DNA from: Phycisphaerae bacterium
GTDB taxonomy: Bacteria > Planctomycetota > Phycisphaerae > UBA1845
Assembly: GCA_029260215.1 (NCBI GenBank)
Contig: JAJDDQ010000051.1
Coordinates: 186,001-250,000, forward strand
Reading direction: 5' to 3'
Length of the DNA stretch: 64,000 bases
Of the stretch, positions 1 through 8,489 are shown piece after piece; the first letter of the stretch is position 1; each line of letters starts with the position of its first letter. The notes below the pieces were generated by a model. The model had not been told where the DNA came from, made no database searches, and worked only from the letters and a program-made list of their open reading frames with translations. Made by a program: the position numbers and the translations under genes.

Positions 1-2
1 AG

Positions 3-194
3 TTGCGCTCAAGTGGAATACTTGAAGCTGAGGGCGAAGGACAACTGCGCTTTACCCAAGACTACCTTTTCGCGTCCCCAAGCACTGCCGCCGCCATCGT
101 CCTCGCGAGGAGCGCTAACGGTTGGCGCGAATGGAAGAACGCCCAAGGACAAACGCTTCATGAACTCCATCGCTATTCGTCTGCAGACGAATAG
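3..194 (+). CDS. C-terminal end of a DUF4357-domain protein (5' partial)
   Basis: The frame is open to the left edge of the window, so this is only the 3' end of a gene. The visible stretch (DYLFASPSTAAAIVLARSAN, then GWREWKNAQGQTLHEL) matches my recollection of the DUF4357 signature, a small C-terminal domain found on GIY-YIG nucleases and on subunits of restriction-modification systems. The parent protein and its activity cannot be seen here. The stop codon lies inside a perfect 26-bp palindrome (171-196), and a second hairpin follows, so transcription may end here. The downstream sigma/kinase remnants are unrelated. Confidence 0.6.
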   Translation: MRSSGILEAEGEGQLRFTQDYLFASPSTAAAIVLARSANGWREWKNAQGQTLHELHRYSSADE

Positions 195-196
195 CG
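171..196. repeat. Perfect 26-bp palindrome over a stop codon
   Basis: CGCTATTCGTCTG is followed directly by its exact reverse complement, with no loop. It covers the last codons and the stop of the DUF4357 gene. It could form a terminator stem or cruciform, or mark an old insertion. No T-tract follows. Confidence 0.85.
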
Positions 197-206
197 CTAT
201 GACACG

Positions 207-249
207 CAGCGACCCCGGCGGACTTGCGAAAAACTCTCCGGGGTCGCTG
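207..249. terminator. Terminator-like hairpin downstream of the DUF4357 gene
   Basis: CAGCGACCCCGG (207-218) pairs perfectly with CCGGGGTCGCTG (238-249) across a 19-nt loop. There is no strong T-run directly after it, so it may be a Rho-independent-like end of weak type or simply a structural element. The stretch 250-403 holds no gene I can support. Confidence 0.45.
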
Positions 250-403
250 CAGTTGGGTAGACTTCAGTTTTGTTCAGCCGGTTTTACCGACCGATCTGAT
301 TCATAAGCCTCGACCTCCATCCTGCAAAACCGAACGATCCTGTTACGTCCATCAACGAGACACAACCTAGTCAGCCGGGCGCGTCTGGTAATTCGATCGA
401 CGG

Positions 404-871
404 ATGACGGCGTCGTACTTTCGAAATGAACGCGACGACCACACGCTTCAGCCCACCGCACTTGTTAACGAAGTTTACATCAGGCTGGGCGATCAGGACT
501 CGAACAATGTCGTGAGCCGAAATCACTTCTTCGGTGTCGCGTCTCGATTGATGCGCCAAATCCTCGTGGATCACGCGCGTACCAAGCGTGCGGGCAAACG
601 CGGCGGCGACTGGTCGCGCGTCACGCTGAGCAGCGTCCATGGCGAATCATCAGCCAGGGAAGTCGACATCGTGGTACTGGATGAAGTACTGAGCTGGCTT
701 GAGGCGCTCAATGAAGGCTACGCGCGCCTTGTGGAATTGCGATTCTTTTCCGGCCTGACGTCGGTCGAGGCGGGCGAGATTCTCGGCGTCTCCCGCACCG
801 ATTTGGCACGCCGATGGCGAATCATCAAGGCATGGCTGATCGACGAGTTGCGGGGCCGGCAGAACACGTGA
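404..871 (+). pseudogene. N-terminally truncated ECF sigma factor (Sigma70_ECF family)
   Basis: The product resembles the planctomycete-type ECF sigma factors that pair with Hanks kinases. It has the region-2 motif HTLQPTALVNEVYIRLG, the segment FFGVASRLMRQILVDHAR, and a region-4 helix-turn-helix near its end (LTSVEAGEILGVSRTDLARR). It begins inside region 2: the family normally has 25-35 more residues (the LLPLVYDELRRLA part), and an in-frame stop at 389 prevents extension. The stop overlaps the GTG of the kinase remnant downstream (GTGA), the usual sigma-kinase coupling. With both partners shortened, the pair is probably a decayed regulator. A functional short sigma factor is possible but less likely. 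Confidence 0.65.
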
Positions 872-1398
872 ACGCTGCGCGATTCAAACTCGTGGAATCA
901 GTCTTTGAGCGTGCGTGCGCATTGCCTGCTGATCTGCAAGAGGCCTTCGTCGATGAGCAATGCCGTGAGGCCCAGGAAGTTCACCGGAAGGTGATGGGTA
1001 TGCTTAATGTGGACTCGGCAGAAAGCATGGTTCTCAGTCCTGAGAATCCCCTGGACATGAACAATGAGCACCTTCTCGCGGACATTACTGGGAACGACGA
1101 AGTTCGTTTTTTCGGGCGTTATCGGATTCTCCGGCACCTTGGCCGAGGTGGAATGGGCGACGTGTTTCTGGCTGAGCAGGACAAGCCCAAGCGCACCGTT
1201 GCGCTGAAGGCCATCAGGCCCGAAATGGGATCGGATAGCATCCGTCGGAGATTCGAGCGCGAAATGGACGTGTTCGGCCGGCTGACACATCCGGGTATCG
1301 CACAAATCTATGACGCCGGTGTGACTGATGTCGGGCGCGGACCGCAACCGTTCTTCGCCATGGAGTACGTTCGTGGAGAACTGTCCGCCCGCTTGTGA
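868..1398 (+). pseudogene. Truncated Hanks-type Ser/Thr protein kinase
   Basis: I chose the GTG at 868 because it overlaps the sigma stop (GTGA) and leads into the usual N-terminal region of sigma-coupled kinases (KLVESVFERACALPADLQ). The kinase domain starts well: the glycine loop LGRGGMGDVFLAEQ, the catalytic lysine in VALKAIRPE, then THPGIAQIYDAG and FFAMEYVRGE. The frame stops right after the hinge (ELSARL). The HRD catalytic loop, DFG motif, activation segment and C-lobe are all missing, and no other frame downstream continues the domain. The product cannot be an active kinase. The break at about 1380 looks like a deletion that brought the VOC gene close. Confidence 0.75.
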
Positions 1399-1478
1399 TC
1401 GGGAGAGCCAATCGATAGATTGGTCGTCGCGCGGTCCCGGATACGATCAGGAACAACCCACGACAAGGAGATGCACAA

Positions 1479-1961
1479 ATGAGCGATGTCAAACCTATCC
1501 CGGACGGATTTCAAACCATCACGCCGCACATGGTCATCAAAGACGCGTCCGCTGCCATCGAATTCTACAAAAAGGCTTTCGGAGCTGAGGAGCGGTTCCG
1601 CATGCCGGGTCCGGGCGGGGCGGGCGTGATGCATGCGGAGATTCAAATCGGCGACTCGATCATCATGCTCTGCGACGACATGCCGCAGATGGAACAGTTC
1701 GCCTCGCCTTCGCGATTGAACGGAACGACCGTGGGGCTTGGATTTTATACCGAGGATTGCGACAAGGTTTTCGAGCAGGCAATCGCCGCCGGTGCCACCG
1801 CCATCATGCCCCCGATGGACGCATTCTGGGGCGATCGCTACGGCAAAGTGGCTGACCCTTTTGGACATCATTGGGGGATCATGACCCACAAGCAGGATCT
1901 GACGCCTGAGGAAATTGCCGAAGGTGCGGAGAAGTTTTTTAGCGAGTGCAGCGGAAAATAA
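1479..1961 (+). CDS. VOC-family protein, PhnB/glyoxalase-like
   Basis: The protein has 160 residues and the vicinal-oxygen-chelate fold signature of PhnB-like proteins: an opening ITPHMVIKDASAAIEFYKKA, a central MHAEIQIGDSIIMLCDD, and a final WGDRYGKVADPFGHHWGI. These proteins bind a divalent metal and include glyoxalase-like and resistance proteins; the substrate here cannot be told. The ATG at 1479 follows AAGGAG at a normal distance. A truncated paralogue lies at 4103, so the genome carries several of this type. The S46 peptidase gene follows after 21 bases and may be co-transcribed. Confidence 0.85.
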   Translation: MSDVKPIPDGFQTITPHMVIKDASAAIEFYKKAFGAEERFRMPGPGGAGVMHAEIQIGDSIIMLCDDMPQMEQFASPSRLNGTTVGLGFYTEDCDKVFEQAIAAGATAIMPPMDAFWGDRYGKVADPFGHHWGIMTHKQDLTPEEIAEGAEKFFSECSGK

Positions 1962-1982
1962 TCGCTCGGAGTTGCGTGAACG

Positions 1983-4067
1983 ATGAAGAAAAAATTGATG
2001 ATTCTCGCCGCGACGTGCCTTGCGTTGTCGGTGTTTTCAGGGCCATCCGCCGCCGATGAGGGCATGTGGCTGTTTACCGATCCGCCGTCGAAGCTGCTCA
2101 AGGACAAGTACGGATTCGACGTGAAGGATGCCTGGCTGGAGCACGTGCAGAAATCGTGCGTGAAGTTCGGGCGATCCGGCTCGTCCTCGCTCGTGTCGTC
2201 GAACGGCCTGGTGATGACCAATCACCACGTCGGCTTCGGTCAGCTTTACAAACTGAGCACGCCCGAACGCAACCTGCTCGAAGAGGGGTTCTACGCAGCC
2301 ACGCGCGACGAGGAGCTTCAATGCGACGATCTTGAAATGAAAGTCTTGTGGTCGATCGAGGACGTCACCGACGACGTCGTGTCGGCGGGCAAGTCGGCTG
2401 ATACAACCGCAGGGGCCGACTCCGCCAAGCGCAAACGCATCGCCGAGATCGAAAAGCAGGCCAAGGAACGCACCGGCTTGACCAGCGATGTCGTCACGCT
2501 CTTTCACGGTGCCCGCTACCACCTGTACCAGTACAAACGGTACACCGACATTCGCCTCGTGATGGCCCCGGAAGGGCTGGCTGCTCATTTCGGCGGCGAC
2601 ACGGACAATTTTGAATACCCGCGTTACTGCATCGACGTGTCGTTTTTCCGCATCTACGAGAACGGTAAACCGCTACAGCCGAAGCATCACTTAAGTTGGA
2701 GCACGAGCGGTGCGCGCGACGGCGAGTTGACGTTCATCGTCGGGCATCCCGCTCGGACGGAGCGCATGTTCACGCTGGAGCACCTCAAGTTCCTGCGCGA
2801 CGTGAAGTTTCCGACCATCCTCAAGCGACTTTGGCGGCGCGAGGTGCAATTGCTCAATTTCTCCGCCCGCAGCAAAGAGCAGGAGCGCATGGCCCGCTCG
2901 GACCTTGGCGGCGTTCGCAACAGTCGAAAAGCCTTCACCGGCATGTTGGCTGGCGCGCTGGACCCCAACATCTGGCAGGCGAAGCAGTCGGCTGAATGGC
3001 AACTGCGTTTGGCCGTCGATGCCAACCCCGAATACGCGTCAGAGTGGGGCGATGCGTGGGCGCGCGTTGCACAGGCCCAGCAGAAGCACGCGGAGATCTA
3101 CGAGCGATATTCCGCTCTAGCCGGTCGGCGAACGGTCATCCGATCCGACCTGTTCGCGATCGCGCGGAACATTGTTCGACTGGCGGACGAGCTTCCCAAG
3201 CCGAACGGCGAACGGCTGTCCGAGTATTCCGACGCCTCGCTCGAATCGCTCTACCTGCGACTCTACTCACCCGCACCGATTCATCCGAAATTGGAAATAA
3301 ATCAGATTGAGAGTGGCCTGTCTTATCTGGCTGAGACATTCGGAGCCGACGATCTGTTGGTGCGCTCCGCGCTGGCCGGTCAAAGCCCGCGTGCCCGCGC
3401 TGCATCACTCGTTCGCCATACGAAGCTGGCCGACGTGGATGAGCGAAAGCGGTTAGTGGAAGGCGGGGCTGACGCTGTCCGGGCGTCGGACGATCCGATG
3501 ATCGCGCTGGCCGCTTTGCTCGATCCGGAAACGCGCATGCTGCGGAAGATTTACGAAGACGAGGTCGAAAGCGTCGAGCACGATGCCTACGCCCGTATCG
3601 CAGCCGCACAGTTCGCAATACAGGGTGCGAACACTTACCCCGATGCGACATTCACGCTCCGCCTCGCCTTCGGGCCGGTGATGGGGTACACGGAAAGCGG
3701 CGTCGAGATTCCGCCCTTCACGGAGCTTGGCGGACTGTACGAACGCCACGAAGCACGCGGCGGTCTTGATCCCTTCAAACTCCCCGAACGCTGGCTCAAG
3801 GCGAAGAGCACGCTCGATCTGAATACGCCTTACAACTTCGTTTCAACAGCCGACATCATCGGCGGAAACTCGGGAAGCCCGGTCATCAACCGCAAGGGCG
3901 AGGTCGTGGGTATTGTTTTCGACGGCAACATCCAATCGCTCGTCTGGGACATCGCCTACACAGACCACGAAGCTCGGGCGGTCTCGGTCGATTCCCGTGG
4001 GATCATTGAAGTGCTGCGAAACGTCTACCACGCCGACGCGCTGGCCAACGAACTGGTAGGCCGATAG
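1983..4067 (+). CDS. S46-family dipeptidyl-peptidase (DPP7/DPP11-like), secreted
   Basis: This 694-residue protein has a Sec signal peptide (residues 1-24, basic start MKKK, hydrophobic core, ending SAADEG). Next comes the mature start EGMWLFTDPP, typical of peptidase family S46. The serine-protease triad is visible: TNHH (H82 by alignment to the usual TAAH position), the aspartate in FGGDTDN (about 206-208) and the nucleophile in GGNSGSP (S630). Family members remove dipeptides from the N-terminus of oligopeptides in the periplasm, in bacteria that live on peptides. Length fits the family (about 700). I cannot assign DPP7 or DPP11 specificity, because I did not place the S1 residue with confidence. 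GGAG lies 11 bases before the ATG. Confidence 0.93.
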   Translation: MKKKLMILAATCLALSVFSGPSAADEGMWLFTDPPSKLLKDKYGFDVKDAWLEHVQKSCVKFGRSGSSSLVSSNGLVMTNHHVGFGQLYKLSTPERNLLEEGFYAATRDEELQCDDLEMKVLWSIEDVTDDVVSAGKSADTTAGADSAKRKRIAEIEKQAKERTGLTSDVVTLFHGARYHLYQYKRYTDIRLVMAPEGLAAHFGGDTDNFEYPRYCIDVSFFRIYENGKPLQPKHHLSWSTSGARDGELTFIVGHPARTERMFTLEHLKFLRDVKFPTILKRLWRREVQLLNFSARSKEQERMARSDLGGVRNSRKAFTGMLAGALDPNIWQAKQSAEWQLRLAVDANPEYASEWGDAWARVAQAQQKHAEIYERYSALAGRRTVIRSDLFAIARNIVRLADELPKPNGERLSEYSDASLESLYLRLYSPAPIHPKLEINQIESGLSYLAETFGADDLLVRSALAGQSPRARAASLVRHTKLADVDERKRLVEGGADAVRASDDPMIALAALLDPETRMLRKIYEDEVESVEHDAYARIAAAQFAIQGANTYPDATFTLRLAFGPVMGYTESGVEIPPFTELGGLYERHEARGGLDPFKLPERWLKAKSTLDLNTPYNFVSTADIIGGNSGSPVINRKGEVVGIVFDGNIQSLVWDIAYTDHEARAVSVDSRGIIEVLRNVYHADALANELVGR

Positions 4068-4102
4068 GCGACAGTCGTACTGGAAAATAACGGACCGCTG
4101 CC

Positions 4103-4294
4103 ATGGCAATTCAGGAATTCGTCCCTTACCTCAGGGTGGCCAATGCTGCGGACGCTGTTGTGTTCTATTCGCGAGCATTCGAGATCGAGCCGGATCTTTT
4201 ATTGAACATGCCGGATGGAAAGGAATTCAGCGCTGCCCGAAAACGAAACGATCATCATCGCCAATCCCGTTTCCGGAGCGGGCGGTGGAGCTAA
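4103..4294 (+). pseudogene. 5' fragment of a VOC/glyoxalase-like gene
   Basis: The first 40 codons read FVPYLRVANAADAVVFYSRA and then LLNMPDGKEF, the N-terminal half of a PhnB-like VOC protein similar to the one at 1479. After about 4230 the frame becomes a shadow of the diacylglycerol-kinase gene and has no VOC character. The remnant appears to have been joined by deletion to the 5' end of that gene, which now uses an ATG inside the old VOC sequence. It is not expected to make a working protein. Confidence 0.65.
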
Positions 4295-5129
4295 GCTGGC
4301 TTCCCAAGCCGCCGAACGCCTGCGCGCCGCGGGGACGACCGTTCGCGTCACGCTGACCCAAGGCCCCGGCGACGCGGTAACCATCGCCCGGAGCGTCCCC
4401 GACGATGCGTCAGCCGTGGTCGCGGTCGGCGGGGATGGAACGCTGCGCGAGGTGCTGACCGGTCTGGATGGCAGGCCTGTGCCGGTCGCACTGCTGGGGT
4501 CGGGCACGGAAAACGTGGTGGCCAAAGCCCTGCGCATGCCGCGAAATGTCGACGAATTGTGCGAAGTGTTGGCCAACGGATGGCAGGTTCGCGTCGATCT
4601 CGGGGAAGCCAACAACCATTTGTTCGTAATCCTCGCCAGCGCAGGATTCGACGCGGAAGTGGTAGCCAGGCTCGTTTCGGTCCGTCAGGGACCGATTTCG
4701 CACCTCACCTACTTCGAGCCGCTCCTCGGGGCATTGAAGTCGTACGACTTTCCGGCTGTTCGCGTCGAAATCGACGGCCAAACCGTTTTTCACGATCGGG
4801 GCATGGTTTATGTCGGAAATCTGCCCCGTTTCGCGATGGGCCTGTCCATCCTGCACAAAGCCAGCCCGGACGACGGGCTGCTGGACGTCTGCTGCCTGCC
4901 CTGCCGATCGGGAATTGAGGTGGTTCGCATCGCCCGCGAGATTTTCGACGGAGCACATGCCAACGCGACCGGAGCGGTCTACACTCAGTGCGAAAGCGTA
5001 CAGATTTCGTCGGACAGCCCCATGCCGTTCCAGTGCGACGGCGACGCCGGCGGGAGCCTGCCGCTGACCTGTCGGGTGAGGCCTGGGGCGGCGACCTTGA
5101 TCGTCCCGCCGGACGTGTCGTTTCCGTAG
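4215..5129 (+). CDS. Diacylglycerol-kinase catalytic-domain protein (YegS/DgkB-like lipid kinase)
   Basis: This 304-residue protein has the DAGK catalytic-domain signature: an N-terminal IIANPVSGAGGG, the nucleotide-binding VVAVGGDGTLREVL, and the LLGSGTENVVAKAL that usually reads GTGN-F/D-A-R. A C-terminal beta-rich region follows (MVYVGNLPRFAMGLSILHKA, DDGLLDV, FQCDGD). Such enzymes phosphorylate diacylglycerol, sphingoid bases or other lipids at the inner membrane. The substrate is not evident. The start at ATG 4215 lies inside a VOC gene remnant in another frame, so the original start and promoter were probably lost in a deletion-fusion. The catalytic core remains intact. Confidence 0.85.
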   Translation: MERNSALPENETIIIANPVSGAGGGAKLASQAAERLRAAGTTVRVTLTQGPGDAVTIARSVPDDASAVVAVGGDGTLREVLTGLDGRPVPVALLGSGTENVVAKALRMPRNVDELCEVLANGWQVRVDLGEANNHLFVILASAGFDAEVVARLVSVRQGPISHLTYFEPLLGALKSYDFPAVRVEIDGQTVFHDRGMVYVGNLPRFAMGLSILHKASPDDGLLDVCCLPCRSGIEVVRIAREIFDGAHANATGAVYTQCESVQISSDSPMPFQCDGDAGGSLPLTCRVRPGAATLIVPPDVSFP

Positions 5130-5184
5130 GCGAACGTCAAGCCCCCAAACGTCGCGATTCAGCCGTGTCGCGCTCGAATCGTCG

Positions 5185-5213
5185 TTGACAAAGAGCGACA
5201 GGATCACAACAAT
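5185..5213 (+). promoter_or_regulatory. Sigma-70-type promoter for the bc-complex operon
   Basis: A perfect TTGACA (5185-5190) is followed by exactly 17 bases and AACAAT (5208-5213, four of six matches to TATAAT). Transcription would begin near 5220 and leave a leader of about 90 nt before the HEAT-repeat gene. The stretch 5130-5308 contains no gene. Confidence 0.6.
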
Positions 5214-5308
5214 GCCGTCGATTCCGACACCTTGAAATTGGGTTTTTCAGGTCGGATTGCAGGGTTGGCTGCTCTGGCGCGTAGGCCGACTCGTTCTTGA
5301 CGTGGATC

Positions 5309-6412
5309 ATGACTCACTCGACACAAAATGACCCCGGTTCAAAGGATGTACCGCCTGCGCCGGGTGAAGCCGACGGTTCACCACCGAATCCAGTCGATTC
5401 GCCGCTGATCGCAGCGACGGTATTATCGGACGATGATTCTCCGATGACGACGTCGCTGATGGCGCGCCTGTTTGCGGTGCCGATGATGATCATCGCGGTC
5501 ATCGTCGCCTGCGCCATCGTGGTCGTGCTCATGTTCGGCTCAATCACCACGGACAAGGAACAGCCCATTTCCAGCCTGCTCGACGTGCTTGAAGCCAACG
5601 TCGGCGAAAAAACGATGGGCGTGCTCTTGCCTCGGGAAAAACAGGTCTGGCAGGTGGCCCGCGAGCTTTCGCTCCGCCTGGATAACCGTGGAACCGAGCT
5701 GACGCAGGACGAATTGGCGTTGGTGACAGAGCGGTTGGCCGCTCTTTTGGGGCGCATGGCGGAAGAATCTGATCAGTTGTCGGAAATGGGCCAGAAGCAG
5801 ATGCATCTGGTGATGCGTGCGTTGGCCAAAACAGAGCAAGTGGCGGCGATCGAGCCGATTGCAGCCTGTCTGGGCGATGGTTTGGCAGAAACGCGTCGGG
5901 AAGCGCTGTTTTCGCTGGCTGCGCTGAAGGATGTCCCCGGAATAGGGGCGATCACACCCAAAATCACAAATTTGCTGGATGATTCAGATCCGGTGGTGCG
6001 TTTGCTGTCTTGTGTGACGATATCCATTGTGGGCGCTGCCGACGACCCGGAAGTGATGAAGGCGTTGCGTCGGGCGTATTTCGACGAGGACCGTGAGGTA
6101 CGGTGGAACGCGACGCTTGCGTTGGCGCGACTTGGCAGTTCTGAAGGAAAGTCCCTGTTGCTGGACATGTTGAGCAGGGAATTTTGGGAAAAAGACGTAA
6201 AAGTTCGCTCGGAGATTCGCCCCGGTGAATTTCGCGAGTATCCGATGCCGCCTCAGGCGGTATCCGGTTATCTTGTCGCAGCCGTCGAAGCCTCCGCGGA
6301 TCTGGACGACACGGAGATTCGGGAGAGCATTCGATTGCTGGAGAACGACTCCGCCCCTGCGGTGAAGAGTGCGGCGCTTCAGGCGTCCTCGTCCGCGACG
6401 GGCGGGGTGTAG
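5309..6412 (+). CDS. Membrane-anchored HEAT-repeat protein, first gene of the bc-complex operon
   Basis: The protein has about 367 residues. A hydrophilic Pro/Asp-rich head is followed by one strong membrane helix (near residues 50-75, FAVPMMIIAVIVACAIVVVL) and an alpha-helical HEAT-type domain (DGLAETRREALFSLAALKD, then a second unit at DDSDPVVRLLSCVTISIVG and a third at DREVRWNATLALARLG). HEAT repeats serve as protein-binding scaffolds. Its place directly before the Rieske and cytochrome b genes suggests a role in assembly or anchoring of the complex; this is inference. I preferred the ATG at 5309 over the TTG at 5297. The last repeats end 21 bases before the Rieske ATG. Confidence 0.75.
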   Translation: MTHSTQNDPGSKDVPPAPGEADGSPPNPVDSPLIAATVLSDDDSPMTTSLMARLFAVPMMIIAVIVACAIVVVLMFGSITTDKEQPISSLLDVLEANVGEKTMGVLLPREKQVWQVARELSLRLDNRGTELTQDELALVTERLAALLGRMAEESDQLSEMGQKQMHLVMRALAKTEQVAAIEPIAACLGDGLAETRREALFSLAALKDVPGIGAITPKITNLLDDSDPVVRLLSCVTISIVGAADDPEVMKALRRAYFDEDREVRWNATLALARLGSSEGKSLLLDMLSREFWEKDVKVRSEIRPGEFREYPMPPQAVSGYLVAAVEASADLDDTEIRESIRLLENDSAPAVKSAALQASSSATGGV

Positions 6413-6433
6413 TTAAACGAAGGTGCGTTGATC

Positions 6434-7513
6434 ATGGCGACCAAGGAACTGGTGACAAAGGTTTGGATCGAAGACGGCTGCATCGTGTGCGATGCGTGCG
6501 AGACAGCCTCTCCGGACGTGTTCGAAGTGCTGGATGATTCCTGTGTGATTCGGCCTGATGCGTTGAACATGGAGTTTACCAAGCCGCTGACGGATTCGAT
6601 TATCGAAGCGGCAGAGGAATGCCCGGTGGACGTCATCAAGTTCGACACGGTGGCCGGCGAAGCGCCAGACGCGCCCGCACCGGCGGCTGACGCTCCGGCT
6701 GAGAAAGCGGTGCCTGCACCGGCTGCTGCAGCCAAAGCGCCCGCCTCCAAGCCGGCGGCTGCGTCCGAGCCTGCGAAGAAATCGGCGGCGAAGTCACCGG
6801 CCAAGCAGCCGGTTGTTTCCGTCGCGGGCGATCCCGATCCGGCGATTCAAGCGTTGTTGCGGGCGGCCACCGCACGCGGTGGGGCTGCAGGAATTGCAGC
6901 TTCCGAAGATGGTGCGGGTTTGGCAGCCAAGGCGTGGGATCGAAAATCGGCGGCTGACCTTCCCCCGGATGCACGGCAGGCGAAAGTCATGTCCGCTGCG
7001 AAGGCGGCAGCGAAGGACGGTGTCACGCGTCGCGGGATGCTGGCGAGTTCCGCCTGTGGTGTCGGCTGGCTGGCGATGGCGGGGACGACGGCGGTTTCAG
7101 GGATCGCGTTTGGCCGATTCATGATGCCCAATGTGCTGGAGGAGCCTGATCCGAAAGTGCGTATTGGTCCATTGTCGTACTTTGCCCAGTTGCCGCCGGG
7201 TGGGGTGAACAACGAGACCAAGCTCCAGGGTTTCTGGATGATCCGCGTCGAGGACAAGCTGATCGCACTCAACATTATTTGTACGCATCTCGGTTGTATT
7301 CCGAGTTGGCTGCCGAACGATCGCAAGTTCAAGTGCCCGTGTCACGGCAGTGGTTTCCGTCAGACGGGCATCAATTTTGAAGGGCCTGCTCCGAGACCGT
7401 TGGAGCGCTTCAAGATCAACGTGATTGACGGTATTGTGGTCGTTGACCGGAGCAAGAAGTTTCAATACGAGAAGGGTCAGTGGGATAACCCTGATTCTTT
7501 TCTGACGGTTTGA
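6434..7513 (+). CDS. Rieske iron-sulfur subunit with N-terminal [4Fe-4S] ferredoxin domain
   Basis: Three parts can be read. Residues 1-70 form a small ferredoxin domain with CIVCDAC and a distal CPVDVI, giving the four cysteines for a [4Fe-4S] cluster. Residues 75-195 form an Ala/Pro/Lys-rich linker. A twin-arginine-like segment (TRRGML, then a hydrophobic anchor near 200-230) leads to the Rieske domain, with cluster boxes CTHLGC and CPCHGSGF. The Rieske protein takes electrons from quinol and passes them to cytochrome c. An N-terminal ferredoxin is not a normal part of a bc1 Rieske protein; it sits on the opposite side of the anchor and could offer an extra electron route. The ATG at 6434 follows GAAGGTG. 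Confidence 0.93.
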   Translation: MATKELVTKVWIEDGCIVCDACETASPDVFEVLDDSCVIRPDALNMEFTKPLTDSIIEAAEECPVDVIKFDTVAGEAPDAPAPAADAPAEKAVPAPAAAAKAPASKPAAASEPAKKSAAKSPAKQPVVSVAGDPDPAIQALLRAATARGGAAGIAASEDGAGLAAKAWDRKSAADLPPDARQAKVMSAAKAAAKDGVTRRGMLASSACGVGWLAMAGTTAVSGIAFGRFMMPNVLEEPDPKVRIGPLSYFAQLPPGGVNNETKLQGFWMIRVEDKLIALNIICTHLGCIPSWLPNDRKFKCPCHGSGFRQTGINFEGPAPRPLERFKINVIDGIVVVDRSKKFQYEKGQWDNPDSFLTV

Positions 7514-7655
7514 TCGGGATCGGGACAAGTCCCGGTTCGTTCGGTACTTAGTGAGTGTCGCGAGCCTGCGCAATGCAGGCATGCGGCTGCCTGTGTGTTT
7601 TCGAAGTGTAGGGCCCGAGACGTTCGGCCCATGGCGCGGCGACGAGTGTGAGTTC

Positions 7656-8441
7656 ATGAGCGTATTCAGCCGGTTCGGAGATTGGGTCCGCGAAGGACAG
7701 GTTTGGGGCAGTGTTTTTCGCCACGGCGTGCCGCGCGATCGGCGTACGCGGGCGATGGCTGTCCTCAGCAACGTGTTCCTTCACCTTCACCCTGTGGCTA
7801 TTCGCAAGAGCGGCATTCGCCTCTCTTTCACGTGGTGTATGGGCGGGCTGACGTTTTTCCTGTTTCTTGTCGAAGTTATTACGGGCGTGCTGTTGATGTT
7901 CTACTACCGCCCGACGGTGGAGTATGCCTACTTCGACATTCAGGGTTTGCGTGCCCATGTCACGCTGGGCATTCTTCGCGAGATGCATCGATGGGGTGCC
8001 CATGCGATGATTATTGCGATTTGGCTGCACATGCTGCGTGTGTTTTTGACCGGCAGTTACAAACCGCCCCGCGAATTCAACTGGGGCGTGGGTGTGATTT
8101 TGCTGGTCCTGACGCTGCTTCTGTCGTTTACCGGCTATCTGTTGCCGTGGGATCAGTTGGCGATGTGGGCGATCACGGTCGGGTCCAACATGGCCCGGGC
8201 AACGCCGTTGGCGGGTCATGAGGGGCCGCTGGCGAGCATGATTCAGATTGCCGGCGTGCCGCTGTTGCACGCGGGTGACGACGCTCGCTTCGGTTTGCTG
8301 GCGGGCACGTTCGTGGGTCCGAATGCGCTGTTGCGTTTTTACGTGTTGCACTGCGTGTTCATTCCGGTGGTGGTGACGGTTCTGATCGCCGTTCACTTCT
8401 GGCGTATCCGCAAGGACGGGGGCATTAGCGGGCCTCTGTAG
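7656..8441 (+). CDS. Cytochrome b, N-terminal (b6-like) subunit of the bc complex
   Basis: This 261-residue membrane protein matches the haem-carrying half of cytochrome b. Haem ligands can be placed by spacing: H111 and H125 ([17 protein letters not shown], 14 apart) and H232 and H247 ([16 protein letters not shown], 15 apart, the b6-type spacing). [12 protein letters not shown] is the typical segment between the two haem pairs. It catalyses quinol oxidation and transmembrane electron transfer together with the C-terminal subunit encoded next. I chose ATG 7656 because the family begins near here; the upstream in-frame stretch from about 7551 has no family character and contains a small GGGACAAGTCCC palindrome. 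Confidence 0.93.
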   Translation: MSVFSRFGDWVREGQVWGSVFRHGVPRDRRTRAMAVLSNVFLHLHPVAIRKSGIRLSFTWCMGGLTFFLFLVEVITGVLLMFYYRPTVEYAYFDIQGLRAHVTLGILREMHRWGAHAMIIAIWLHMLRVFLTGSYKPPREFNWGVGVILLVLTLLLSFTGYLLPWDQLAMWAITVGSNMARATPLAGHEGPLASMIQIAGVPLLHAGDDARFGLLAGTFVGPNALLRFYVLHCVFIPVVVTVLIAVHFWRIRKDGGISGPL

Positions 8442-8489
8442 TGTCGGGATGGTTCGACGGATCGAATCGGCGAAGAGAACGAAGTACTC

